This document shows, piece by piece, positions 18,239 to 26,899 of a DNA stretch of 64,000 nucleotides. Position 1 is the first letter of the stretch; each line of letters starts with the position of its first letter. The translations under genes and the position numbers were made by a program. The stretch is taken from NCBI GenBank assembly GCA_052400625.1, contig JBQTGH010000003.1. One strand, 5' to 3'. This stretch comes from Thermophagus sp052400625. Lineage in GTDB: Bacteria; Bacteroidota; Bacteroidia; Bacteroidales; Marinilabiliaceae. Under the pieces are notes generated by a model. That model made no database searches, was not told where the DNA came from, and was given only the letters and a program-made list of their open reading frames with translations.

Positions 18239-20902
18239 TTAAGGCACGATACAACCTTCAATCACTTTTCCAAGCACTTCATCGCCAATACCGATACGGT
18301 ATCCGGTTGATTCGTAAATAACCCTTTGTTCAGAATTCAAGACAAGCACCAATGGCATATTATAGTTTGGCTCTCCGCCTCTTTTTTTCTGATAATCTTT
18401 AAAAAGAAATGCTGAATGATCAATCAAGAAAATGGAGCGAGACGGAAGACCTTGATACTCTGTCAAGCTAAAACTCTTTGATAATTTTTCAGAATTCAAT
18501 AACAAAGCAATATTCCCTTTCCAGTTATTAAAATTACTTCTTAACCGGATTAAATCATTGAGCAAATGCTTTGAAGGTTCAAGAGAGAGATCCAGCCAAA
18601 TGATAACCATTCCATTTTCTCCGACCAGTTCTTCTAACATTATTTCCTGTTTGTTAAGAAAATCCTGAACGGGTGTATTTAAATTCATTTCAAAATTTAC
18701 CACATCTTTTTTTGTTTCTTGAAGTTCCGGAATGATTACACTAATAGCCAACTGTTTTCCTGACAAAACTTGAAAATACTGCACTCTAGTCCTAACCGAA
18801 CCATCAGAAAGTCTTCGAACGGTAGTCAATGAATATACCCCTTCATCCAAATCCAACTTAACTGGGAATTTTTCAAATAAATTGCTATTGCTATAATCCA
18901 ATGTCACAAACTCTTTCCCAGTAAATTTTGCCAATGTAAAATCCTTAAAATAGCCTGGAGGAATCACTGTTTTAGAGCCACTATCAAATTTAAGTTCAAG
19001 GATTCCTTTAGGGGAATTGCCAACAGTCCCTTTTTCGAAATTAATATCTACCCATTCCCCTTCTTGATAAATCTGAGGTTGATTTCTTACTGCATCTATA
19101 CGCGCCGCTAAACCAAAACTGCGGGCCACAGAAATAAAAAATATATTGAGTGAATTTTTATCTGCAACCTTCATTTCTAAAACTCCAATAGGCATTTGTG
19201 GAACACCCCAAGGATTAGCCTTGCTTCTTATAGTTATACTGTCTTTCCCCCAATCAAGTAAATAGCGAATGTCCCTTCGCACTTCCTCCTGAAAGCTAGG
19301 TGTAAAATGCTTTTGAAACTGCCCTTTATATTCTGATATTAACTCATTTCCGACTCTCGGGTTCAAAACGTAATTCACATAAAATTCCCAACCATATTTT
19401 TGCGGATTATCTGAATTATCAAAATGATCTTTCAAAACCCTCAAAGGAGTATCTCTTCTGTCTTTTGGAGAAATAACAGAAAGTAAGGCAATGGCCTTTG
19501 CGGGATCTTTAGGTGCAGCGTAGTCTAAAAATTGCTTTATAGTTTTCCAATTGCCTCTACTTTGCTTAAATAACAACAAAATTTTTTCCCTATCAAGGTT
19601 ATATTTCATCGCGGTTGCAGTAGCAGCTACAGAATCAATAAATGTTTGTTCGTAAGCGGCCCTAATTGAATCCTCCGAATGTAACCGCTTTATGTGATTT
19701 GTACGATCAATGTTGCTATGATCAGGCGTCACCGATGGTGGTGGTGCATGAAATAAATAACTATGTACACTTCCGTCTTTAGGCAATGATCCCAAAAAAA
19801 GAACTAACGTATCCCTATCTGCCACTTCCGATTTTTTCCAGGCAAATTGGCCCTCATATCGGGACCAAACCAACAAATCTCCATTACCTGTCATCAAATT
19901 ACAAACACCCTCATCATTTGTAATAACAGTGGCCAAAGGGTATAATTCGGCATAATTGGGATATTTAAATTGAACGTTGGCCCCTTTCACCGGAATCCCA
20001 CCCTCATCCAAGACTTTCACAATTATATTCCTTACTGGTGCATATCTATTAAGTACATTAATTTCAGTAAAGTAATGGCTAACTGAATTAATCTTCTCCA
20101 TAGTAGGGATATGTCCATAGGCCTTGTGATGCAACAACATGGCTCTAGTGGCCGGGCCTTCAAACCATCCCATATCAAGTTCCGGTTCTGGTTCACAAGC
20201 CCCCATATAATACCACTGACCATCTACCCAAACTTCCACCCATGCATGATTGTCATCAGTATGCGCCCAACGTGGTGTATATATTTGTCGGGCCGGTATC
20301 CCAACCGCTCTCAATGCCGAGACGGTTAATGTTGACTGCTCCCCACACCGTCCAAATGCAGTTTTAATGGTATTCATTGGAGAACTTGTACGATATCCAT
20401 CTGTTGATTGATAGGTAACCCGTTCATGACACCAATGATTTATCTCCAAGGCAGCTTCACGCATGCTCAGGCCAATTAGCCTCTCTTTCAAATCTTCAAA
20501 AAACACCTTTCTGGCGGTGTCAAGATATTCATTATTTACTCGACATGGTAAAACATAGTGAAGAAAAAGATCAGAGGGAACCCTTTTCCCCCACTTGAAA
20601 TAATCTCTAGCCCTTAAGGAATATCTAACCTGTTCAAGGAAAAAATGTCCATCGTAATTGGAAAGATCGGATAAAGGCATATAAGCGAACAAAAAACTTA
20701 ATGCCTGTTCTTCTCGTGATGTTAACTTTTCATCAAAGACAGAAAAAAGCTGTTCAAATCTTCCGGAAGCAAGTTTCTGTTGTTCTTCCAGATTTTCCAT
20801 AACAGTTTTATGTATTTTCTCACTCCTGAAAATTGTATCTTTTTTTTCACAAGAAAACAGAAATCCAGAAAGAACTACCAATATTATTAAATATTTCACC
20901 AT
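18239..20902 (-). CDS. Transglutaminase-like (PNG1-like core) lipoprotein
   Basis: The 887-residue lipoprotein (LSGFLFSC) has a helical region to about 145 and a transglutaminase-like core at about 150-265. Cys186 lies in FGRCGEQSTLT and His219 in DDNHAWVEVW; YYMGACEPEPELDMGWF follows. A beta-sandwich of the CarboxypepD/SdrB type follows at about 285-370, then further unassigned beta regions, and a thioredoxin-fold-like end (about 745-885) without a CxxC pair. The core pattern GRCGE ... RAVGIPAR ... H(A/V)W-EV ... ACE closely follows eukaryotic cytosolic peptide:N-glycanase (PNG1/NGLY1). The third triad residue is different: Gly234 occupies the usual Asp position, and Glu237 may substitute. 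It could be a protease, a scaffold or a second deglycosylating enzyme. Its place in an N-glycan locus makes the last option worth testing. Confidence 0.8.
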   Translation of the reverse strand: MVKYLIILVVLSGFLFSCEKKDTIFRSEKIHKTVMENLEEQQKLASGRFEQLFSVFDEKLTSREEQALSFLFAYMPLSDLSNYDGHFFLEQVRYSLRARDYFKWGKRVPSDLFLHYVLPCRVNNEYLDTARKVFFEDLKERLIGLSMREAALEINHWCHERVTYQSTDGYRTSSPMNTIKTAFGRCGEQSTLTVSALRAVGIPARQIYTPRWAHTDDNHAWVEVWVDGQWYYMGACEPEPELDMGWFEGPATRAMLLHHKAYGHIPTMEKINSVSHYFTEINVLNRYAPVRNIIVKVLDEGGIPVKGANVQFKYPNYAELYPLATVITNDEGVCNLMTGNGDLLVWSRYEGQFAWKKSEVADRDTLVLFLGSLPKDGSVHSYLFHAPPPSVTPDHSNIDRTNHIKRLHSEDSIRAAYEQTFIDSVAATATAMKYNLDREKILLLFKQSRGNWKTIKQFLDYAAPKDPAKAIALLSVISPKDRRDTPLRVLKDHFDNSDNPQKYGWEFYVNYVLNPRVGNELISEYKGQFQKHFTPSFQEEVRRDIRYLLDWGKDSITIRSKANPWGVPQMPIGVLEMKVADKNSLNIFFISVARSFGLAARIDAVRNQPQIYQEGEWVDINFEKGTVGNSPKGILELKFDSGSKTVIPPGYFKDFTLAKFTGKEFVTLDYSNSNLFEKFPVKLDLDEGVYSLTTVRRLSDGSVRTRVQYFQVLSGKQLAISVIIPELQETKKDVVNFEMNLNTPVQDFLNKQEIMLEELVGENGMVIIWLDLSLEPSKHLLNDLIRLRSNFNNWKGNIALLLNSEKLSKSFSLTEYQGLPSRSIFLIDHSAFLFKDYQKKRGGEPNYNMPLVLVLNSEQRVIYESTGYRIGIGDEVLGKVIEGCIVP

Positions 20903-20972
20903 TTTCCGACAATTTTACAGCAAAGAATTATACAAAAACCATCCGTCAAAGGAATCCAATTTAGTTTGTTTA

Positions 20973-22247
20973 CTAAACCAATAAGGGGGATTTCATTTTT
21001 TTCCTATTAAAAACCCTGCCAAGCGCATCAAAAGCATCCTCCATTACAACAGCTAATGCTCCTTTCAAGCCTACCTCTTTCCCCATATCTGAGTGTCTCA
21101 TCTTCATATTTTCACTGATCTTATGCATCGAATAAGTATTAATGGCTTGTTGTATAGGAATGGTCAGATATTGACCTGCCTCAGCCATTTTCCCGGTTAA
21201 AACGATCATTCCAGGATTAAATAATTGGATCAGAATGGAAATTCCTTTCCCCAAATGTTCTCCAATTTCAGAAAGTAAATTTATTGCAAACTGGTCTCCT
21301 TTCAAAGCAGCAGCCACAACCGTTTGTAAATCTACTTCTCGTATGTTTTCTTCTTCAAAATGAGACATCAATGAACTTTTACCTTGTAAGATTCCTTCTC
21401 GAGCCTTTCGAACTAGGGTCGCTCCTGCCGCAATAGTTTGCAAACACCCGTTTTTCCCGCAAATACACGATTCTCCATTTTCTACCATAGGAATGTGACT
21501 AAATTCACCTGCTAAACCTTCATTGCCACGATACAATTTACCATTTAGAATCATCCCAAGACCAATCCCCCAATCCAAAAACAATACTAAAACATCTTTT
21601 TGATGTTTGGCAATGCCAAACCGCCAAATGGCAAGTGCTACGGCCTTGGCATCGTTTTCTACAAATACAGGAAGTTGCAATTGTTCTTGAAGAAGGCTCC
21701 TTACCGATTTTTCACCAAAATTAAAATAGGAATAGTTAATTCCTGCCGATGAATCCACTAAACCAGGAAAACTAACCCCAACGCCGATAATTTTCTTCTT
21801 ATCAACGCCCGTTTTTTTTACATAGGAATTTATTCTTGAAACAAGAGTACTTAGCGTACTGACCTCATTATCCATTTCTAGTGGAAAAGTCTCCACTTCT
21901 CTTATTTTGGCATTGGAACTATCAAATATAGCCAATTGTGTCTGGTGAATATTCATATCCACACTTATCACATAAAAGGCATCATCTTTAATTCCATAAA
22001 GTTCCGGTTTCCGTCCCCCCTTGGATAATCCATATCCTTTTTTTTCTATTAATCCCTTAGACATTAGTATTCCCAAAATGGCATTTCCATTAGGAGTACT
22101 TATTTTTAAATGATTACAAATATCTGCAACAGGATTTGGGCCCCGGAAATATAAATATTTCAGTATCCTGACTGAAAGTTGATACTTCTTTTTTTCAAAA
22201 TTTGACAATATTGAAAAAAGATAACTGTTAAATAAATAGTCCTCCAT
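20973..22247 (-). CDS. ROK-family transcriptional regulator (NagC/XylR type)
   Basis: The 424-residue protein has an N-terminal winged helix-turn-helix (about 20-85: ADICNHLKISTPNGNAILGILMSKGLI). This is joined to a ROK sugar-kinase-like domain with GVSFPGLVDSS, VENDAKAVALA and the zinc site CICGKNGC. The residue after the zinc site is Gln (CLQT) where ROK kinases and regulators usually have Glu. It is the only regulator in the locus and the first gene of the minus arm, so it probably represses the locus until a released sugar binds. Which sugar (mannose, GlcNAc or another) is not visible. It diverges from cutC across a 380-base control region. Confidence 0.93.
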   Translation of the reverse strand: MEDYLFNSYLFSILSNFEKKKYQLSVRILKYLYFRGPNPVADICNHLKISTPNGNAILGILMSKGLIEKKGYGLSKGGRKPELYGIKDDAFYVISVDMNIHQTQLAIFDSSNAKIREVETFPLEMDNEVSTLSTLVSRINSYVKKTGVDKKKIIGVGVSFPGLVDSSAGINYSYFNFGEKSVRSLLQEQLQLPVFVENDAKAVALAIWRFGIAKHQKDVLVLFLDWGIGLGMILNGKLYRGNEGLAGEFSHIPMVENGESCICGKNGCLQTIAAGATLVRKAREGILQGKSSLMSHFEEENIREVDLQTVVAAALKGDQFAINLLSEIGEHLGKGISILIQLFNPGMIVLTGKMAEAGQYLTIPIQQAINTYSMHKISENMKMRHSDMGKEVGLKGALAVVMEDAFDALGRVFNRKKMKSPLLV

Positions 22248-22627
22248 AACCTAAATAATACATTTCTACAAAGAACTTATTTTTTTTCCTTTCTTGCAAA
22301 ACTTTTACAAAAAAGTTATAAAAGAATTTTCTTTTTTATTAATTTTTGTATATTCGCAATATATAGATAATAAGGTAATAAATGACTAAACACCTAAAAA
22401 TCAATCAGCATAAAAAAGCACAATCCAACCAAATATGATAGAAAAGCAAATGTAAAATATTGCTTTTTCCGATTAAATTAATTGAAATTTTCCTATTAAA
22501 AAAGTAAGAATAAGAATTTGAAATTATTCACAAACAGATAAATTCTACAGAATTGACCTATAAATTGTTGTAATATGGATAACCCTTTAAAAGTTTTCCT
22601 TAAATATTATCATTAAAATTTATTGCA
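22248..22627. promoter_or_regulatory. Divergent control region between the ROK regulator and cutC
   Basis: This very AT-rich 380-base stretch must hold promoters for both arms. A perfect inverted repeat, AACTTTT-acaa-AAAAGTT, lies at 22300-22317, about 55 bases upstream of the ROK start, and is a candidate operator. A plus-strand TATATTCG at 22349-22356 resembles a weak -7 element but has no clear -33 partner. No gene is present. Confidence 0.45.
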
Positions 22628-23341
22628 ATGCAATTAGAAATATGTGTTTTCTCTCTTGATTCGGCCATCAAAGCTTTCAATGCCGGAGCTGATAGGATTG
22701 AACTTTGCAGTAACCCCGCAGAGGGAGGGACTACCCCAAACCATTCATTAATAAAAGCAGCCAGAAAAGCTACCAAACAAAAAATAGTTCCAATAATCAG
22801 ACCTAGAGGAGGAAATTTCTGTTATAGCTCTGACGAGTTTGAAATGATGAAAGAAGACATTCTGTTTTGTAAAGAAGTAGGATGCGATGGCATAGCCACT
22901 GCTATTCAGAAACCGGATTACACAGTAGATGAAATACGACTAAAAGAATTGGTTAATACAGCTTATCCTATGGAGGTTACCTTTATTCGAGCCTTTGACC
23001 TCACTACCAACCCCGCCAAAGCACTACAATCAGTTATTAATGCAGGCTGCCAAAGAATCCTGACGTCAGGACAAGCTACAAAAGCCTCCGACGCAATCCC
23101 ATTTATCAAGAAACTCGTTATGTTGGCCGGAAATCACATTTCAATTATGCCGGGAGGAGGGATAAGACCTGAAAATCTTAAAAACATTGTAGAACAAACA
23201 GGAGTAAATGAAGTTCATGCCTCTGCCAGAATAATTCTTCCTAACAAAAATTCCAAGATCGACCAGTTCGGATTTGGCAATATTATTACCTGTGATGAAA
23301 CTCAGATCACAACAATGAAAAAAATTCTCGACACATTTTAA
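22628..23341 (+). CDS. cutC: CutC-family TIM-barrel protein
   Basis: The 237-residue protein is full length for CutC and carries its hallmark stretches: EICVFSLDSAIKAFNAGADR, IELCSNPAEGGTTPN, PIIRPRGGNFCYSSDE, RILTSGQATKASDAIP and MPGGGIRPENL near the C-terminus. The family was named for copper homeostasis in E. coli, but that function is disputed. It has no signal peptide and would be cytoplasmic. It is the first gene of the plus arm, divergent from the ROK regulator and upstream of three alpha-mannosidases, so a role linked to sugar metabolism is at least as likely as copper handling here (inference). Confidence 0.93.
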   Translation: MQLEICVFSLDSAIKAFNAGADRIELCSNPAEGGTTPNHSLIKAARKATKQKIVPIIRPRGGNFCYSSDEFEMMKEDILFCKEVGCDGIATAIQKPDYTVDEIRLKELVNTAYPMEVTFIRAFDLTTNPAKALQSVINAGCQRILTSGQATKASDAIPFIKKLVMLAGNHISIMPGGGIRPENLKNIVEQTGVNEVHASARIILPNKNSKIDQFGFGNIITCDETQITTMKKILDTF

Positions 23342-23756
23342 TTCTGTTTTTTACCAACGATTAATGCTTTAAATTATTTTTTGAGGAAACATCCGCACCA
23401 ATTAAGATACAAATAACTTGTTAATTTTTTATAACATTTTTAAACTCCACTTCTTAAAACTAAAGCACCTAACAAACTAAAACAAAGCAATTCAATACCA
23501 TACCAATTATTCAAAAGCTAAAACAAACAAATATTTCAACATTATGAAAAAAATGATCATAGAATTATCATGACTTGTTCCTATCTTTCGGAAAAAGTGA
23601 GCTAATAAAATCAAGAATACAAATTTATTAAAACAAGTATGGTAAAATTATTATACCAAATATTAACCAAAACAATAATTCCTTGAATTCAGAAGAAGCA
23701 AAACAATAAAAATCTCACAAACCAATGTTTTAATCAACTTTCTTGCAAATTAAAAA
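23342..23756. other. AT-rich intergenic region after cutC
   Basis: This stretch of 415 bases has strong A/T bias. I see no open frame, hairpin with T-tract or promoter match that I can support. It probably includes the promoter for the following orphan gene or the GH92 genes. Confidence 0.5.
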
Positions 23757-24362
23757 ATGGAAAAAATAAATTATTTATTTATTTCAGTACTAATAATAAA
23801 TTTTGTTTTGGCTATAGTATTCAACGCCCCAAAAGCGTCCATCCTAGCTGAGGTGCTTGATATCGGAACCCAAGCTAAATCACTTTTTAAATTACTGGCT
23901 TTAAAAGAGAAAATCTTTCTTCTTGGTTACAATAATCCGCCTATTGAACGTTTGAAGGTTCTTACCTACAACTGGAGGAACGCCCCCCTTCATGGTTTGG
24001 CAAGAGCGGGAGAATCCACTATATCTCTCCAGGCCATTACATTAACAACCACTTCCGGCACAACCTTTGTTTATAAAAATGCAAATGCCATTTCCTCAGA
24101 AGCTCGAAGCCAGTACAATCCATACAAAACTAAAGGTTTTCATAGCCAGCGCTTACATATTAGTTTTTGGACTCTGAATATCAAAATATTTCGTAATCTA
24201 AGCTGGAAACAAGGACTGAAAACATTTGGAATAGATACCTTCCAAACCGCCAACAAAAGGAAAACTTTTGTCAAAAGATTGCAGGGGAATCAACCGGTGA
24301 ATACTTCTACTCAGGTACCGGTAAACGAGTTAAATAATTGGTATACTGTGAACAATCGATAA
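23757..24362 (+). CDS. Orphan secreted protein of unknown function
   Basis: This 201-codon frame starts with ATG and encodes a clear N-terminal hydrophobic segment (YLFISVLIINFVLAIVF), either a signal peptide or an anchor, followed by a basic, polar region. I recognise no domain. Codon use looks like its neighbours and no overlapping frame explains it, so a real gene is more likely than chance. It lies 106 bases before the first GH92 gene, in the same orientation. It could be a small exported accessory of the mannosidase group or a remnant of a larger gene; neither can be shown. Confidence 0.5.
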   Translation: MEKINYLFISVLIINFVLAIVFNAPKASILAEVLDIGTQAKSLFKLLALKEKIFLLGYNNPPIERLKVLTYNWRNAPLHGLARAGESTISLQAITLTTTSGTTFVYKNANAISSEARSQYNPYKTKGFHSQRLHISFWTLNIKIFRNLSWKQGLKTFGIDTFQTANKRKTFVKRLQGNQPVNTSTQVPVNELNNWYTVNNR

Positions 24363-24468
24363 AAAATCATAAAAAGATCATTATAAAAATTTAGGTTTCC
24401 AAAAACGAACTTAAACCAATTCTTGAGTACTCATTCAATGTAAATTAAACCATTAAAACGAATATTTT

Positions 24469-26781
24469 ATGTTGCAACATTCTTTTTTGTCAGAGAACAG
24501 GCTCATAAATGCCATAAAGAAATCCTCTTTGGGACTTCTGTTTTCAATTATTTTCCTGATAGGGTGTTCTGAAAGCAAATTCACAGCAACCAAAGAAGAT
24601 CTAACCCAATACGTTAACCCTTATATTGGGACAGACGATCACGGTCATGTATTTCTTGGAGCCAATGTACCGTTTGGAGCGGTTCAACCAGGCCCCACCA
24701 ACTATGTAAGAGGATGGGACTGGTGTTCTGGTTATCATTACTCTGACAGCATCGTTACGGGTTTTTCTCAGCTTCATCTTAGCGGTACAGGAATCGGCGA
24801 CTTGGGAGATGTTTTGATCACCCCATTTACCGGCAAAATACAATTCTCTCCTGGCACCATTCAACAACCACTAAATGGTTATGCATCCCTTTACACACAT
24901 GACAGGGAAAAAGCTGAACCCGGATTCTATGAAGTAGATTTGCTAACTTATGGCATCAATGTAAAAATTACTGCATCTGAAAGAGTCTCATTTCACAGAT
25001 ATACCTTTCCTTTTAATGAACAATCACATATCGCCATTAATTTGGAATTGGGCATTGGATGGGACAAATCAATTAACACCAAGCTAATACAACTTAATGA
25101 CACCACTCTTGCCGGTTTCAGACATTCTTCCGGATGGGCAAAAGATCAAAGTCTATTCTTTGCCATCGTCCTTTCCAAACCAATCAAACATTTGGCTCTA
25201 CATGTTCAGGATCAACAAATCTCTAAAACAGAAGCTGAAGGCCAAGATGTGGTGGGAGTATTGAGCTTTCAAACTAAAGAAAATGAATCCATTGATCTTA
25301 AAGTAGGCATATCTCCGGTTAGCTACGAAGCCGCATTAAAAAATATAGAACATGAAATACCTCACTGGGACTTTGGCCGCGTTAGAGCCGAAGCCAAAGA
25401 TAAATGGAATCGTGAACTCTCCAAAATAATTATAGAAGATACAGATGAAGCGGTGAAACGGACTTTCTACACAGCAATGTATCATTCCTTTATTGCACCG
25501 GTTCTTTTCAACGATCATGATCGGTCGTACCGAGGTACCGATAAAAAAGTATACTCCGATCCGGGTTTTGAAAACTACTCCGTATTCTCACTTTGGGATA
25601 CTTACCGGGCCAATCATCCACTCTTTACCATTGTTCAATCAGAACGAGTAAACGACATGATTAATTCCATGTTGGCCATATATCAGCAACAAGGGAAACT
25701 ACCTGTCTGGCACCTCATGGGTAACGAAACCAATTGTATGGTTGGATACAGTGCCGTGCCAGTGGTAGCAGATGCCTTCTTTAAAGGATTTAAAGGATTT
25801 GATGCCAATCTGGCCTATGAATCGCTCATTGCCACCTCCATGAATGATGAATTCGGGTTAAATTTTTTAAAAGAAAAAGGTTTCATCCCTGCGGATAAAG
25901 AAAAAGAATCAGTATCCAAAGCCCTTGAATATGCCATAGCCGACTGGTCTATTGCCAAATTTGCAGATAAAATGGGTGACACTGAAAAGGCTGAATACTA
26001 TGAAAAACGTTCTAAAGCCTATCAACTATATTTTGATCCTAAAACTCGTTTTATGCGTCCACTACTGAACGACGGATCATTTAAATCACCTTTTAATCCT
26101 TTTAAATCGGTACACGAAGTAGGCGACTATACCGAAGGTAATGCTTGGCAATATACTTGGTTAGTACCTCATGATGTATATGGGCTAATCGATTTAATGG
26201 GAGGCCATGATGCTTTTGAAGCCAAATTTGACAGTTTCTTTGTTGTTTCTGGAGACCTTGGGGAGAAAGCATCCCCCGACATTTCAGGGCTGATTGGACA
26301 ATATGCACAAGGTAATGAACCCAGTCATCATGCTGCATACTTGTATGCCTTTTGCGGCCGTCAATGGAAAACCGCCGAAAAAGTTCGCTATATCATGAAA
26401 GAGTTTTATTCCGATCAACCCGACGGTCTTATTGGAAATGAAGACTGCGGACAAATGTCTGCTTGGTATCTCTTCTCTTCCTTGGGCTTTTATCCGGTAA
26501 ACCCGGCCAGTTCTATTTTTGTTCTAGGTTCGCCTGAAGTGGATAAAGCAACCATTCAATTGCCTGATGATAAAACCTTCACTATTATTGCACAAAACAA
26601 TAATCAGGATAATATTTATATTCAAAGTGCAAATTTAAACGGCACCCCCTTAAATAGGACCTATTTAACATACAAGGAAATAATGCAAGGCGGTATTCTG
26701 GAACTCGAAATGGGGAATATTCCTAACAAAGAATTTGGAGCAAAACCAGAAAATAGACCTATTGAAAAACTACCTTACTAA
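24469..26781 (+). CDS. GH92 alpha-mannosidase 1 (lipoprotein)
   Basis: The 770-residue lipoprotein (FLIGCSES) has the two-domain GH92 layout. An N-terminal beta-sandwich carries YVNPYIGTDDHGHVFLGANV, PFGAVQPGP and LHLSGTGIGDLGD; the (alpha/alpha)6 barrel follows. The expected general acid Glu is in EGNAWQYTW (about residue 556), GNEPSHHAAYLY is at about 614, and the acidic base motif is GNEDCGQMSAW (about 657). GH92 enzymes are calcium-dependent, inverting exo-alpha-mannosidases that trim N-glycan mannose. It is the first of three tandem GH92 genes, and close similarity to the second suggests a local duplication. Linkage specificity cannot be settled from the sequence. Confidence 0.95.
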   Translation: MLQHSFLSENRLINAIKKSSLGLLFSIIFLIGCSESKFTATKEDLTQYVNPYIGTDDHGHVFLGANVPFGAVQPGPTNYVRGWDWCSGYHYSDSIVTGFSQLHLSGTGIGDLGDVLITPFTGKIQFSPGTIQQPLNGYASLYTHDREKAEPGFYEVDLLTYGINVKITASERVSFHRYTFPFNEQSHIAINLELGIGWDKSINTKLIQLNDTTLAGFRHSSGWAKDQSLFFAIVLSKPIKHLALHVQDQQISKTEAEGQDVVGVLSFQTKENESIDLKVGISPVSYEAALKNIEHEIPHWDFGRVRAEAKDKWNRELSKIIIEDTDEAVKRTFYTAMYHSFIAPVLFNDHDRSYRGTDKKVYSDPGFENYSVFSLWDTYRANHPLFTIVQSERVNDMINSMLAIYQQQGKLPVWHLMGNETNCMVGYSAVPVVADAFFKGFKGFDANLAYESLIATSMNDEFGLNFLKEKGFIPADKEKESVSKALEYAIADWSIAKFADKMGDTEKAEYYEKRSKAYQLYFDPKTRFMRPLLNDGSFKSPFNPFKSVHEVGDYTEGNAWQYTWLVPHDVYGLIDLMGGHDAFEAKFDSFFVVSGDLGEKASPDISGLIGQYAQGNEPSHHAAYLYAFCGRQWKTAEKVRYIMKEFYSDQPDGLIGNEDCGQMSAWYLFSSLGFYPVNPASSIFVLGSPEVDKATIQLPDDKTFTIIAQNNNQDNIYIQSANLNGTPLNRTYLTYKEIMQGGILELEMGNIPNKEFGAKPENRPIEKLPY

Positions 26782-26899
26782 AATCGAAATACCAAGAGAG
26801 ATAACCTAAGATCCTTCACTCTTGGTATTTTTAATATCTAAAGCCCAAGTTAAATTGTTCTATGTGAGCTGTAACCTTTTTGGGGTAAAAACAATCACA

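Noticed and set aside
22349..22356. TATATTCG as a cutC promoter
   Set aside because: It has one mismatch, no -33 TTG at the right distance, and would give a leader of about 265 bases; kept only as a weak possibility.
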